Of a stretch of 64,000 nucleotides of DNA, positions 42,422 to 51,727 are shown one piece after another. Under the pieces are notes generated by a model. It made no database searches. It was given only the letters and a program-made list of their open reading frames with translations, and was not told where the DNA came from. Origin of the DNA: an uncultured Pelagibacteraceae bacterium (GTDB lineage Bacteria; Pseudomonadota; Alphaproteobacteria; Pelagibacterales; Pelagibacteraceae). Position 1 is the first letter of the stretch, and the number at the start of each line of letters is the position of its first letter. Made by a program: the position numbers and the translations under genes. The stretch is from NCBI GenBank assembly GCA_902627805.1, contig CACOKN010000001.1:186001-250000 (forward strand), in the 5' to 3' direction.

Positions 42422-43409
42422 CTATCTTTCCAGCTTTAACTAATTCCTCCAATGATTTTGCCATTGTGATCATTCCATCTTTTACGGCTGTTTGCATGAT
42501 GCTTGGGATTTGATGAATTTTTGCTTCTCTAATTAAGTTTTGAATTGGGGCTGTACACTTCATCACTTCAAAAGCACCACAACGACCTTGGCCATCTTTA
42601 GTTTTAAGAAGTCTTTGGGTTACTACCATTTTTAAAGATGTTGAAATCTGAGCTCTAATTTGTGCTTGTTGTTCAGGTGGGAATACGTCAATTATTCTAT
42701 TAATAGTATTTGGTGCACCACTAGTGTGCAATGTTCCAAAAACTAAGTGGCCTGTTTCAGCTGCGGTTAATGCAAGGGATACAGTTTCTAAATCTCTCAT
42801 TTCACCAACAAGAATTACATCAGGGTCTTCCCTGAGTGCAGCTTTTAAAGCACTAGCAAAAGTTTGCGTTTGTTTACCAACTTCCCTATGAGAAACTATG
42901 CTCTTTGCGTCTTTATGAATAAATTCAACAGGATCTTCTACAGTGATTATATTTGAAGTTCTAGTTTTATTAATTTCATTAATGATTGCAGCGAGAGTTG
43001 TTGATTTTCCTGAGCCCGTTGGTCCTGTTACCAATACAAGTCCTTTGTGCATATCAATAATATCATAGAGAACTTGTGGTAGATCAAACTGACCCATCTC
43101 TGGAATAACACTTTCAACTCTTCTTAGTACAGCTGCTGGTCCAGTAATAGTTTTATAAAAATTCGCTCTAAATCTCAATCCACTTAAAGTAACAGATGAG
43201 TCAAGTTCATGTGTGTCGTTAAATCTTTTCATCTCTACTTCATTACAATTGGTAGACAATAAATCCTGAAGATCTTGTGCTTTAACCATGACTTCCGGAA
43301 CTTTATGAATTTCTCCAGTTTGTCTAAAAGCTAAAGGCCAGCCACTTCTTATATGGAAGTCCGATATCTTCTTATTATTTTTTGCTAATTCTTCTAATTT
43401 TTCAAACAT
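42396..43409 (-). CDS. pilT: Type IV pilus retraction ATPase PilT
   Basis: A 337-residue PilT ATPase of normal length. Walker A GPTGSGKST is at 129-137, Asp box IITVEDPVEFIH, Walker B VILVGEMRD, His box LVFGTLHTSGAP, and the PilT-specific AIRNLIRE motif appears as PIQNLIRE. No zinc tetracysteine is present, which separates it from PilB. It leads the operon pilT-fimT-pilV-pilW-pilX-(unknown)-pilY1 and powers pilus retraction. Confidence 0.94.
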   Translation of the reverse strand: MFEKLEELAKNNKKISDFHIRSGWPLAFRQTGEIHKVPEVMVKAQDLQDLLSTNCNEVEMKRFNDTHELDSSVTLSGLRFRANFYKTITGPAAVLRRVESVIPEMGQFDLPQVLYDIIDMHKGLVLVTGPTGSGKSTTLAAIINEINKTRTSNIITVEDPVEFIHKDAKSIVSHREVGKQTQTFASALKAALREDPDVILVGEMRDLETVSLALTAAETGHLVFGTLHTSGAPNTINRIIDVFPPEQQAQIRAQISTSLKMVVTQRLLKTKDGQGRCGAFEVMKCTAPIQNLIREAKIHQIPSIMQTAVKDGMITMAKSLEELVKAGKIDAGAGKEH

Positions 43410-43414
43410 ACTAA

Positions 43415-43443
43415 ATTTTATCTATAATTTTAAAAAAAAACAA
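43415..43443 (-). promoter_or_regulatory. Candidate promoter of the pilT operon
   Basis: On the minus strand TTGTTT (43438-43443) and TAAAAT (43415-43420) are 17 bases apart, just upstream of the pilT ATG. The transcript start would be at or next to the ATG. The 11-base motif copy at 43451-43461 lies directly upstream of the -35-like box. Confidence 0.35.
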
Positions 43444-43450
43444 TATTTAG

Positions 43451-43461
43451 TTATGTTAGAG
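43451..43461 (-). promoter_or_regulatory. Ninth copy of the pil-region 11-base motif, upstream of pilT
   Basis: The minus strand reads CTCTAACATAA, which matches CTCTAACACAA at 10 of 11 positions. It lies 42 bases upstream of the pilT ATG in the 72-base gap before the operon. It sits 12 kb from the array of eight copies, yet again directly upstream of a type IV pilus operon. A shared regulator is the simplest reading. Confidence 0.6.
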
Positions 43462-43481
43462 CGACCAAAATAGGTAATTAT

Positions 43482-43823
43482 CTAGTATATAAAGTAATAT
43501 AATATCCATGCAATTAAGGAATATTCAAAAAAGTTTTTAGAAAAAATTAATTGTTTGTCAGTAAATTTTGATTTTAAAAATTTACTAAGAAACATAAATC
43601 CTACATGTACAATTACAACGGAAACCACAACACCAGTTAAAGTCAATTGTACAGAAAAATTCTTATATCCAAAGTAAATTGCAACTAAAAAAGTCAGCCA
43701 AGAAACTTTGGAAATAAATATTTTAAAAATTAAGCCTGTTTTTTTACTAAAAATAGATTGTGTTTTAATTAAAGAATATGACCATGTAAGACCAATTAAA
43801 AAGCTTATATACTTTAAAATCAT
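43482..43823 (-). CDS. Small polytopic membrane protein of unknown function
   Basis: A 113-residue hydrophobic protein with about four membrane segments (starting MILKYISFLIGLTWSYSLI and ending YSLIAWILYYFIY), separated by short basic loops such as KFLKSKFTDKQ. No family is recognised. It overlaps the upstream msrB gene by four bases, so it is the last gene of the dadA-to-msrB block. It is not obviously part of the pilus system that begins downstream. Confidence 0.6.
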   Translation of the reverse strand: MILKYISFLIGLTWSYSLIKTQSIFSKKTGLIFKIFISKVSWLTFLVAIYFGYKNFSVQLTLTGVVVSVVIVHVGFMFLSKFLKSKFTDKQLIFSKNFFEYSLIAWILYYFIY

Positions 43824-44197
43824 TGGTTCTCTTTTTCATGAAAAACTAAACAAACACCATTGTTACAATACCTTTTGCCCGTAGGTTGAGGACCGTCATC
43901 AAAAATATGACCATGGTGAGCATTACAATTTTTACAATGATACTCTGTTCTAGCATAACCGATTAAGTGATCGGTTTTGGTCTCAAACACATCTGGTAAG
44001 GATTGAAAAAATGAAGGCCAGCCTGATCCACTTTCATATTTTGCTTTTGATTCAAATAGCTTAATGCCACAATTGGCACAATGATAACTCCCCTCTCTTT
44101 TTTCATTATTTAATTCACTGCTACCAGCACGTTCTGTACCATCCTCAAACATTATCAATTTTTGTTCAGCAGTAAGATTTGGATTCTTTTTTGTCAT
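43820..44197 (-). CDS. msrB: Peptide-methionine (R)-S-oxide reductase MsrB
   Basis: A 125-residue cytosolic MsrB. Zinc cysteines are C40, C43, C88 and C91. The family core is SGSGWPSFF, TEYHCKNCNAHHGHIFDDGP and TGKRYC with the catalytic Cys111. After that cysteine the usual NSxSL reads NNGVCLVF, which adds a cysteine at 116. It repairs oxidised methionine in proteins with thioredoxin. It is coupled by four-base overlaps to both neighbours. Confidence 0.92.
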   Translation of the reverse strand: MTKKNPNLTAEQKLIMFEDGTERAGSSELNNEKREGSYHCANCGIKLFESKAKYESGSGWPSFFQSLPDVFETKTDHLIGYARTEYHCKNCNAHHGHIFDDGPQPTGKRYCNNGVCLVFHEKENQ

Positions 44198-45090
44198 TTT
44201 ATTAATTTAGCACAAGATTGATGTAAAATAGAATGTAATTCAACTAATTTGTTAAAATCTTTATTGTAACCACCACCAAGTACACCACACAAAGGAATTC
44301 CTTGTGAAAAGAAATTTTTTGTTACCATTTCATCTCTTTTTTTAATTCCTTTATCTGAAATTTTTAATTTACCTAATCGGTCATTGTGATGAATATCAAC
44401 CCCAGCAATATAAAAAACAAAATCAAAATTTTCATCGTTTAACTGATTTAAATAGAAATCAAGTATCTTTATATATTGAGCATCCTCCATATTATCATCA
44501 AGCTCAACATCAAGATCGCTGATAGATTTTTTTGCTGGATAATTTGATTTTGAATGCATACTAAAAGTAAAAACATTTTTGTTATCAGTAAAAATATCAG
44601 CATTACCATTGCCTTGGTGAACATCTAAATCAACTATTAAAATTCTGCCAGCTAAACCACGATCCAATAAATATTGAGCTGCAACTGCTACATCATTAAA
44701 TACACAATAACCTGCGCCCCCATCATAATTTGCATGATGACTGCCGCCCGCAGTATTGCATGCAACACCATTTTTAATTGCAAGCTTTGTGGCAAGCACT
44801 GTTCCACCAGTTGCAACTAAAGACCTTTGAATAACACTATCAACCAATGGAAATCCAATTTTCTTAATTGTATTTTGGTCTAAGGTTTTATTTTTAACAT
44901 CCTTAATATATTTTTCAGAATGAGCTCTTTTTAAAGTTTCATTAGAGCATGCATAGGGTTGATAAAATTTTTTAACTATCTTTTTATCAATTAAATATTT
45001 TGCAAGTTCTCCAAATTTATTAATTGGGAACTTGTGATCATCACCAATTTTTGCAAAATAATCTTTATGATTTACAACTGATAAATCCAT
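44194..45090 (-). CDS. Histone deacetylase-family (acetoin utilisation-like) hydrolase
   Basis: A 298-residue zinc hydrolase of the arginase/deacetylase fold. The catalytic HH pair is at 118-119 (GGSHHANYDGG), zinc ligands Asp156 and His158 are in VDLDVHQGNG, and the third acid is in AGVDIHHND. Bacterial members deacetylate polyamines, acetoin-pathway substrates or amide amino acid derivatives. The gene sits between msrB and a D-2-hydroxyacid dehydrogenase and shares four-base overlap or two-base spacing with them. The substrate is unknown. Confidence 0.88.
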   Translation of the reverse strand: MDLSVVNHKDYFAKIGDDHKFPINKFGELAKYLIDKKIVKKFYQPYACSNETLKRAHSEKYIKDVKNKTLDQNTIKKIGFPLVDSVIQRSLVATGGTVLATKLAIKNGVACNTAGGSHHANYDGGAGYCVFNDVAVAAQYLLDRGLAGRILIVDLDVHQGNGNADIFTDNKNVFTFSMHSKSNYPAKKSISDLDVELDDNMEDAQYIKILDFYLNQLNDENFDFVFYIAGVDIHHNDRLGKLKISDKGIKKRDEMVTKNFFSQGIPLCGVLGGGYNKDFNKLVELHSILHQSCAKLIK

Positions 45091-45092
45091 AA

Positions 45093-46043
45093 CTAATCGA
45101 TTACACGGATCGGCTTACCGCTTGCGCAAGCTTCAAGTGACTCAATCATTTGACTATAATAAACATTATAATTTTCTGCGGTCACATATCCTAAGTGAGG
45201 TGTTAATAAAGCATTAGGTAAAAATCTTAGTTTATTATTTTCTGGCAAAGGCTCTTTTTCATAAACATCCAATCCAGCACCTGCAATTACATTTGTGGAT
45301 AAAGCGATGATTAAATCGTCTTCATTAATTATTGGACCTCTCGAGGTGTTGATCAAAAAAGAAGTTTTTTTCATTTTATCTAGGTCTTTTAATGTAATAC
45401 AATTTTTATATCTATCACCGCCCTGGACATGAATGGATAAGAAATCAGAATTTTTAATTAAATCTTCTTTGGTACAAGGTAAAACATCTAGCTCTTTACA
45501 TTTATCAAGATTAAGATTTTCGCTCCAAGCCATTACTTGCATACCAAAAGCTTTACCTATCTTTGCAACTTGGGAACCTACTTTTCCAAGCCCAATTATT
45601 CCAAGAATTTTTCCTTTAAGTTCAACACCAACTGTTGTTTGCCAGTAACCCTGATACATATTATCTATTTCTTCTTTAATATTTCTAGCTAAGCCAAGAA
45701 TCAAAGCCCAAGTTAATTCTGGTGTTGGGTTTATATTGCTCTCTGTTCCACTAATAATAATCTTTCTTTTTTTGGCAGCATCCAAGTCTATTGATTTGTT
45801 TCTTAACCCGCTAGTGATTATAAATTTTAGTTTAGACAAATTTTCTATTATATTTTTTGTAATTGGTGTTCTTTCTCTCATGACTAATAATGCCTCAAAA
45901 TCAGCCAATTTATCTATGACATCAGCCTCATCCTCAAATGGCTCACTAAAAATTTTTATCTCATATTTTCCTGAAAGTTTTTCAAGATCTACAAATTGTT
46001 GAGAAACATTTTGATAATCGTCTAATATTGCAACTTTAAGCAT
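45093..46043 (-). CDS. D-2-hydroxyacid dehydrogenase family protein
   Basis: A 316-residue NAD-dependent D-isomer-specific 2-hydroxyacid dehydrogenase. The Rossmann motif is GIIGLGKVGSQVAKIGKAFG. Catalytic residues are visible as Arg in INTSRGP, Glu in YEKEPLPE and His in LLTPHLGYV. It overlaps the DMT transporter gene by eight bases. Together with the DadA-like oxidase it could handle D-amino acid or 2-oxo acid metabolism, but the natural substrate (glycerate, phosphoglycerate or another) cannot be read from the sequence. Confidence 0.88.
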   Translation of the reverse strand: MLKVAILDDYQNVSQQFVDLEKLSGKYEIKIFSEPFEDEADVIDKLADFEALLVMRERTPITKNIIENLSKLKFIITSGLRNKSIDLDAAKKRKIIISGTESNINPTPELTWALILGLARNIKEEIDNMYQGYWQTTVGVELKGKILGIIGLGKVGSQVAKIGKAFGMQVMAWSENLNLDKCKELDVLPCTKEDLIKNSDFLSIHVQGGDRYKNCITLKDLDKMKKTSFLINTSRGPIINEDDLIIALSTNVIAGAGLDVYEKEPLPENNKLRFLPNALLTPHLGYVTAENYNVYYSQMIESLEACASGKPIRVID

Positions 46044-46929
46044 TTTTAATTTCTTTATTTGATAAAAATAAACCTAATATAATTAAAATTGCCCCAATCA
46101 AGTGAAAAAATTTAAACTGCTCATTATAAAAGAATATCGCCATCAAAGTGCTAAATAATGGGATTAAAGACAAAAATATTCCAGCTCTGTTCGCTCCAAT
46201 AATAGAAACAGCTCCTGCCCAACAATAGTAAGAGCCAATGCTAGGAAATAAAGCCAAGAAAATAAGAATATAAAATAAGTTTTGATTAATTTCTATTTTT
46301 TGTCCTTGAGCAAATTCGTACATAAATTGAGGAAAAATAAATATTAATCCAAAAGTGCACAGAACATGAACTAAAGTAAGAAGTGGTAAGTCGAATTTTT
46401 TTCTTTTAAGAAAAGCTGAATACAAGCCCCACGAAATTACCCCACCTATCATTATTAAATCCCCTTTGTTAAAATTTAATGAGCAAATAATTTCTAAGTT
46501 AAGTCTAGTAATAATAGATAAAATTCCCAAAACAGAAATTACCAAACCTACAATTTGATATTTATTTGTTTTTTCTATTTGAAATAAAAAACACAATAGA
46601 ATTATGATTGCGGGGATTGCTGTATTGAAAAGAGAAGCATTAATCACTTGTGTATGCACTAACGATAAATATGTAAAAGAATTAAATAAGCCTACACTTG
46701 TTAACGCTAAAAAAAATAATAATGGTAAATTTTCTAGAATAATTTTTTTATGTCTAACGATTTCACTATAAGTAAACGGTAATAATATCAACCAAACTAA
46801 AGACCATCGAAAAAAGACTAATGTCATTGGTGGAATATTGGAAAAAAAAGCCAACTTACCAACCATAAAATTTCCAGCCCAAAATAATGTTGCACATACT
46901 AGCATTAAATATGCCTTGGTATTTTGCAT
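46036..46929 (-). CDS. DMT-superfamily (EamA) transporter
   Basis: A 297-residue inner-membrane protein with about ten hydrophobic helices in two EamA repeats. The first opens MLVCATLFWAGNFMVGKLAF and the second DLIMIGGVISWGLYSAFLKR. These carriers move amino acids or other metabolites, often outward. It is between the DadA-like and D-2-hydroxyacid dehydrogenase genes with tight spacing, which suggests transport of a related metabolite. Substrate and direction are not known. Confidence 0.88.
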   Translation of the reverse strand: MQNTKAYLMLVCATLFWAGNFMVGKLAFFSNIPPMTLVFFRWSLVWLILLPFTYSEIVRHKKIILENLPLLFFLALTSVGLFNSFTYLSLVHTQVINASLFNTAIPAIIILLCFLFQIEKTNKYQIVGLVISVLGILSIITRLNLEIICSLNFNKGDLIMIGGVISWGLYSAFLKRKKFDLPLLTLVHVLCTFGLIFIFPQFMYEFAQGQKIEINQNLFYILIFLALFPSIGSYYCWAGAVSIIGANRAGIFLSLIPLFSTLMAIFFYNEQFKFFHLIGAILIILGLFLSNKEIKNA

Positions 46930-46933
46930 TTTA

Positions 46934-48175
46934 TTAACTAAATCTTATTGAGCTATAAGGATCTAAATTTAGATTTGTATTTTCTTTAGCTATCATTCCA
47001 GAGACAATCTTTCCAGAAATCGGGCCCAATGTCCATCCTAAATGATGATGTCCAAAACAATAAAATACATTTTTATAATTCTTAGAGGGACCCATCACTG
47101 GTAAAAAATCAGGTAACGTAGGTCTAAAACCTAACCACTCGTCTTCATGTTCTGGAAGATCACCTAACATATACTTTGCATTATTAATTAAATTTTTTAT
47201 TCTAGATTTTGAAATTGGATTTTCTAATCCACCAAACTCAACAGTACCGACCACTCTTAATCCCTGTTCCATGGGAGTAATACCAAATCCTCTATTAGAA
47301 AAAATAACGGGTCTACTTAAAAGGTGATCACAATCCTTGAAGTGAACATGGTAACCTCTTTCAGTATCAAGAGGAATTCGTTCACCTAAATTATCTGTTA
47401 ATTTTTTTGAGAAAGCTCCACAAGCAATTATAATTTTATCAAAAGTATATTTTTCACCATCAGTTACAAAAACTGGTTTTTCTGTATCAAACTCAATATC
47501 ATTAATATTTTTCTTTTCAAACTTTCCACCCTTTTTTAAAAATAATTCAAATAATTTAAGTAAGATTTTTTTAGGGTTTCGGGCATGTCTTGCATATGGA
47601 TAATAAACTCCCGCATGATAAAAAGGTTTTATGTTAGGTTCTAGATCGTGAATTTCAGATTTATTGACCAGTTGTTGTTTTACACCAAGTTCATCTCTAA
47701 CTTTAATTTCTAAATCTCTACTCTTTAAATCTTTATCATTCCAAATGTAGAGAATTCCTTTATTCTCAACAAGACCATCTAAATTAATTTCATCAAAAAG
47801 TTCATCATATGCAGGTAAGGCTAAATCTAAAATTTGATGCATATTTCTTGCGGTATGCATCATTTTGTTTTTTGTTGTATTTAAAATAAACTTGAAAAAC
47901 CAAGGTAACATTTTCGGTACATAATTCCATTTCAAAGCAAGTGGTCCTGTTGAGCTTAATAACATTGCTGGTACATCAGCAAGTACATCGGTTCTATTCA
48001 ATGACAATGAAGCATAAGGTGAAAAGTGGCCAGCATTTCCGTATGAAGCTGCTGGACTGCCGGGATTATCTCTATCAAATATAGTTACCTCAAAACCTTT
48101 TTTTTGGAGAAATAAAGCATTGGATACTCCTTGAATTCCTGAGCCAACAATCCCCACATGTAAATTTTTACTCAT
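46934..48175 (-). CDS. FAD-dependent D-amino acid dehydrogenase, DadA-like
   Basis: The ATG at 48173-48175 gives 413 residues; a TTG 27 bases earlier is unlikely. The N-terminal dinucleotide motif is GIVGSGIQGVSNALFLQKKG. The DAO-family core includes PAASYGNAGHFSPYASLSL, a segment close to DadA. The C-terminal FAD motif is HHHLGWTLGPISGKIVSGMI. DadA proteins oxidise D-amino acids, D-alanine among others, and feed electrons to the respiratory chain. It begins the block that runs to the small membrane protein at 43482. Confidence 0.85.
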   Translation of the reverse strand: MSKNLHVGIVGSGIQGVSNALFLQKKGFEVTIFDRDNPGSPAASYGNAGHFSPYASLSLNRTDVLADVPAMLLSSTGPLALKWNYVPKMLPWFFKFILNTTKNKMMHTARNMHQILDLALPAYDELFDEINLDGLVENKGILYIWNDKDLKSRDLEIKVRDELGVKQQLVNKSEIHDLEPNIKPFYHAGVYYPYARHARNPKKILLKLFELFLKKGGKFEKKNINDIEFDTEKPVFVTDGEKYTFDKIIIACGAFSKKLTDNLGERIPLDTERGYHVHFKDCDHLLSRPVIFSNRGFGITPMEQGLRVVGTVEFGGLENPISKSRIKNLINNAKYMLGDLPEHEDEWLGFRPTLPDFLPVMGPSKNYKNVFYCFGHHHLGWTLGPISGKIVSGMIAKENTNLNLDPYSSIRFS

Positions 48176-48225
48176 AAAAAAAATATACAATCTATCTGTC
48201 AAATAAGTTAAGCGACAAATTATAC

Positions 48226-49353
48226 TTAGGCAATTAATTGTTGATTGTGAACCCTGGCGCTCATGACAATTCCAAAGCCAATCATAGTTGCTAGCATTGA
48301 GGAACCACCATAAGACATAATTGGTAAAGGAGAACCTACTATAGGTAGCAAACCTAAAACCATACTCATATTAATAGTGATAAATACAAAAATGGCTGCA
48401 CCAAAACTATAACAAAAAATCTTTGCAAAATAACTTCTGGAACTAGCTCCGATTGCAACAATTCTATAAATGATAATTACATAAATTACTAAAAGTATTG
48501 CAGAGCCCACAAAACCAAATTCCTCTGAAAAAAGAGTGAAAATAAAATCAGTATGTTTTTCTGGTAAAAACTCTAGATAACTTTGAGTGCCTTTTAAAAA
48601 ACCTTTACCAAATATACCCCCAGATCCGACAGCTATTTTTGATTGGATAATTTGATAACCAGCACCTAGAGGATCCTTGTCAGGATTTAGAAATGTCAAC
48701 ACTCTTAATTTTTGATAGGGCTTTAAGAAAGCTATAACGAAAGGTAAAGAGATTACAAATCCAAGAATAGTATAAATAAAATACTTATAATTAATACCTG
48801 CAAACCATAATACCGCTATTCCGCTTATAGCAATAAGGACTGCAGTTCCAAGGTCTGGTTGTACGATGACTAACCCCATTGGTAGAAGTATTATTATTAA
48901 AGAAGTTAAAATTGTATAAATTGAATTGACATTTTCTAACTTCATTCGATGAAAAAATTTAGCCAAACAAACAATAATAAATATTTTCATCAATTCAGAC
49001 GGCTGTAAATTTATGAAATATAAATTTATCCATCTTTGCGAGCCTGATGAAGTAATTCCAAATAAATAGGTTCCAACCAATAAACCTACCACTACTACAT
49101 AGGCCAAGTAACCTAATGAGAACCAATACTTAATATTGATAAATGACATTACTAGCATCATTAAAGTAAATACTGCTAATTTTGTAAAATGACTTTTGGT
49201 ATGAAATTTAATCTCACCACCATCTGTTGAATACATTGTTGCTAAGCTAATAAAGCCGAGTAACAATATACAAATCAAAAGTATATAATCAAAGTTTTTA
49301 AATTTTTGAAAAAAACCAAGTCTATTTGTTGTTAATCTTGTATGCTGATACAT
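48226..49353 (-). CDS. rodA: Rod-shape SEDS glycosyltransferase RodA
   Basis: A 375-residue SEDS protein with about ten membrane helices. Family blocks are clear: NLQPSELMKIFIIVCLAKFF, PDLGTAVLIAISG, LPEKHTDFIFTLFSEEFGFVG and the ending GLLPIVGSPLPIMSYGGSSM. It polymerises peptidoglycan strands together with PBP2, whose gene lies directly upstream (no gap). It is last in the leuA-mreB-mreC-mreD-mrdA-rodA run. Confidence 0.94.
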   Translation of the reverse strand: MYQHTRLTTNRLGFFQKFKNFDYILLICILLLGFISLATMYSTDGGEIKFHTKSHFTKLAVFTLMMLVMSFINIKYWFSLGYLAYVVVVGLLVGTYLFGITSSGSQRWINLYFINLQPSELMKIFIIVCLAKFFHRMKLENVNSIYTILTSLIIILLPMGLVIVQPDLGTAVLIAISGIAVLWFAGINYKYFIYTILGFVISLPFVIAFLKPYQKLRVLTFLNPDKDPLGAGYQIIQSKIAVGSGGIFGKGFLKGTQSYLEFLPEKHTDFIFTLFSEEFGFVGSAILLVIYVIIIYRIVAIGASSRSYFAKIFCYSFGAAIFVFITINMSMVLGLLPIVGSPLPIMSYGGSSMLATMIGFGIVMSARVHNQQLIA

Positions 49354-51228
49354 CTATATCTCCAAATATTTTTTATTTCCCAATGACTCTCTGATCTTGT
49401 GTCGGTCAATAATTAATTTAAATAATTTAGTTGCCATAGGAGCTGCGGTTGTACTTCCGTTTCCTCCATGTTCTACAATTACACTTAATGCGTATCTAGG
49501 ATTTTTATATGGTCCAAAGGCTACATATAAAGCATGATCTCTTTGCTCATATGGAATCTGAAATGTTTTAAGATCAAGCTCTCTTTCTTCCTCAGTAATT
49601 TTTTTAACCTGTGCAGTTCCAGTTTTACCCGCAAACTGATATTTTGGATTATCAATTCTTGAACGATAAGATGTTCCCATTACTTCGTTTGTTGAGCCAA
49701 AAATAGCATCTTGAACAATTTTTATATTTTTTGAGTTTTTATAAAGTGGTGTAAATTTATCTGTAGGCTGATCTTTAACTTTGTCATCTACAACAATATG
49801 AGGATAAATTTTATAACCACCATTAGCAATTTGAGCAGTCATTAAACATAATTGAATAGGTGTAGTTTGAATGTAGCCTTGGCCTATTCCTGTAATTATT
49901 GTTTCACCTAATAGCCATCCTTTCCCTAGTGCATTTTTTTTCCATTGGGTATTTGGAATTAATCCTTTTTTTTCAATATCAAATAAATTACCAAAAACTT
50001 TTTCTCCCAAACCAAATTTTTTTGCAGTTTCACTTAATTTATCAACACCAAGTTTACGCGCAATTTCATAAAAATAAGTATCACAAGATTGTTTCATTGC
50101 ATTTCTTAAGCTTACATAGCCATGACCCTTTTTCTTCCAGCAATGATAAGTTTGCCCATACATTTCGGTTTTACCTGTACACCTGACTGTAAAATTTGTA
50201 TTAACAATTCCATTCTCTAGGGCAGATAAAGCAACGATAGGTTTAATCGTTGAACCTGGAGAGTAATTCCCTTGTAAAGTTTTATTAACTAACGGTTTCA
50301 TTGGATCATTACGAATTAATTGCCAATCATCTTGACTAATACCAAACACAAATAAGTTAGGATCAAATGATGGTGAAGAATGCATTGCAACTACTGCACC
50401 TGTATAAATATCCATTACACATATAGAACCCGCTTTATCCTTAAGTAATTCATTAGCCAACTTCTGAACTTCAGTATCAATTGTTAATCTTAATGTTTTA
50501 CCTTTTTCACCTTTTTGAAATTCTAATTGACTAATTCTTCTACCATAAGCATTCACTTCGTATCTCTCGATATCATTTGTGCCTATTAATTTTTCTTCGA
50601 ATGTTTTTTCTAAACCAACTTTTCCAACTTTTAAACCTGGAACAAAATTCTTTTTTATGGCTTGAGTAGACTCAATATCATCTTGATTAGCTTGACTAAC
50701 GTAACCTATTAGGTGTGTAAAATTTTCTTTAAAAGGATAGTTTCTTGAAATAGATATAACTGGTTTTACACCATTTAAATCATATAAATGATTGTTAATC
50801 TTTGAAAATTTTTGCCAACTTAAATTGTCAGAAACAATTAAAGTTTCCCAAGGCTTTATTTCATTTTTCTTTTTTAATACCTTTTTAAATTCGTTATCTG
50901 ATAATTCGAGTAAATCTTTCAAACGATAAATAACATATCTAAAATCTTCAACTTGCTCTGGTATCACGTGAAGTTGATAAGCTTCAAAATTTCCCGCAAT
51001 AACATTACCAAAATAATCATGAAATTCTCCCCTCACAGGAGCTAACTTCCATTCTCTAATTCTGTTTTTATCTGAGAGAGTTAAATACTTTTTGTTCTCT
51101 TTAACTTGTAAAAAAAATAATCTACTTACAATTCCTATCATTATAAAAAATTTTAATGAACCTGTAATGAACATTCTTCTATTGATGGAATTAAGTTTCT
51201 TTACATTATCGCTTGAAGAGTTAATCAT
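49354..51228 (-). CDS. mrdA: Penicillin-binding protein 2 (elongasome transpeptidase)
   Basis: A 624-residue class B PBP. An N-terminal membrane helix (about 19-41) is followed by a dimerisation/pedestal domain (VRGEFHDYFGNVIAGN). The transpeptidase core has SPGSTIKP with catalytic Ser326 and Lys329, the SxN-type SCDTYFYE and KTGT in FAGKTGTAQVK. It overlaps mreD by eight bases and abuts rodA. It cross-links peptidoglycan during side-wall elongation with RodA and MreB. Confidence 0.94.
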   Translation of the reverse strand: MINSSSDNVKKLNSINRRMFITGSLKFFIMIGIVSRLFFLQVKENKKYLTLSDKNRIREWKLAPVRGEFHDYFGNVIAGNFEAYQLHVIPEQVEDFRYVIYRLKDLLELSDNEFKKVLKKKNEIKPWETLIVSDNLSWQKFSKINNHLYDLNGVKPVISISRNYPFKENFTHLIGYVSQANQDDIESTQAIKKNFVPGLKVGKVGLEKTFEEKLIGTNDIERYEVNAYGRRISQLEFQKGEKGKTLRLTIDTEVQKLANELLKDKAGSICVMDIYTGAVVAMHSSPSFDPNLFVFGISQDDWQLIRNDPMKPLVNKTLQGNYSPGSTIKPIVALSALENGIVNTNFTVRCTGKTEMYGQTYHCWKKKGHGYVSLRNAMKQSCDTYFYEIARKLGVDKLSETAKKFGLGEKVFGNLFDIEKKGLIPNTQWKKNALGKGWLLGETIITGIGQGYIQTTPIQLCLMTAQIANGGYKIYPHIVVDDKVKDQPTDKFTPLYKNSKNIKIVQDAIFGSTNEVMGTSYRSRIDNPKYQFAGKTGTAQVKKITEEERELDLKTFQIPYEQRDHALYVAFGPYKNPRYALSVIVEHGGNGSTTAAPMATKLFKLIIDRHKIRESLGNKKYLEI

Positions 51229-51727
51229 TAATTCCTTTCATATAATATTTAAATATTGATACAAAAATTATATAAAGCAAAAAGGTACAAGTCGTATTGA
51301 CTATGTAACTTGTTAAAATTAAATCATAAAAAAAAAACAAAGTTAACACTGAATAATTCAAGGAATTAATCAGACTTATAATAAATAAAAAATAAAACCA
51401 ATCTTTCATCGGGCTTGGTCTAATCGTGATATTTCTTATATAAGCTGTAGCAATACAAATTAAAGTATAAGATAAACTGCTTATTCCCAAAGGTAAACCT
51501 ACAACAGTATCGTTGAGTAAACCGGCAAAAAAAACAAAAAGATAATCAAAATGTTTAAAATCTTTTAAAGTAAAGAAAAAAATTAAAATGAATGGAAAAT
51601 TAAAAGAAAAATATTCAAGTTTTAAATAATTAAAATCAAATTCATTAAGCACTGAAACAAATAATAAAATTATTGGTAACCAGGTATATAATTTTGAAAA
51701 TGTTCCCTTTGTCTTTAGGTTAGCCAC
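51221..51727 (-). CDS. mreD: Rod-shape-determining protein MreD
   Basis: A small polytopic membrane protein of the MreD family with about five helices (LYTWLPIILLFVSVLNEFDF, FAGLLNDTVVGLPLGISSLSY). I place the start at the GTG 51725-51727, because a strong GGAGG lies eight bases before it; an ATG 15 bases earlier has no such site. That GTG overlaps the mreC stop by eight bases. It bridges MreB/MreC with PBP2 and RodA in the elongation complex. Confidence 0.88.
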   Translation of the reverse strand: MANLKTKGTFSKLYTWLPIILLFVSVLNEFDFNYLKLEYFSFNFPFILIFFFTLKDFKHFDYLFVFFAGLLNDTVVGLPLGISSLSYTLICIATAYIRNITIRPSPMKDWFYFLFIISLINSLNYSVLTLFFFYDLILTSYIVNTTCTFLLYIIFVSIFKYYMKGIND

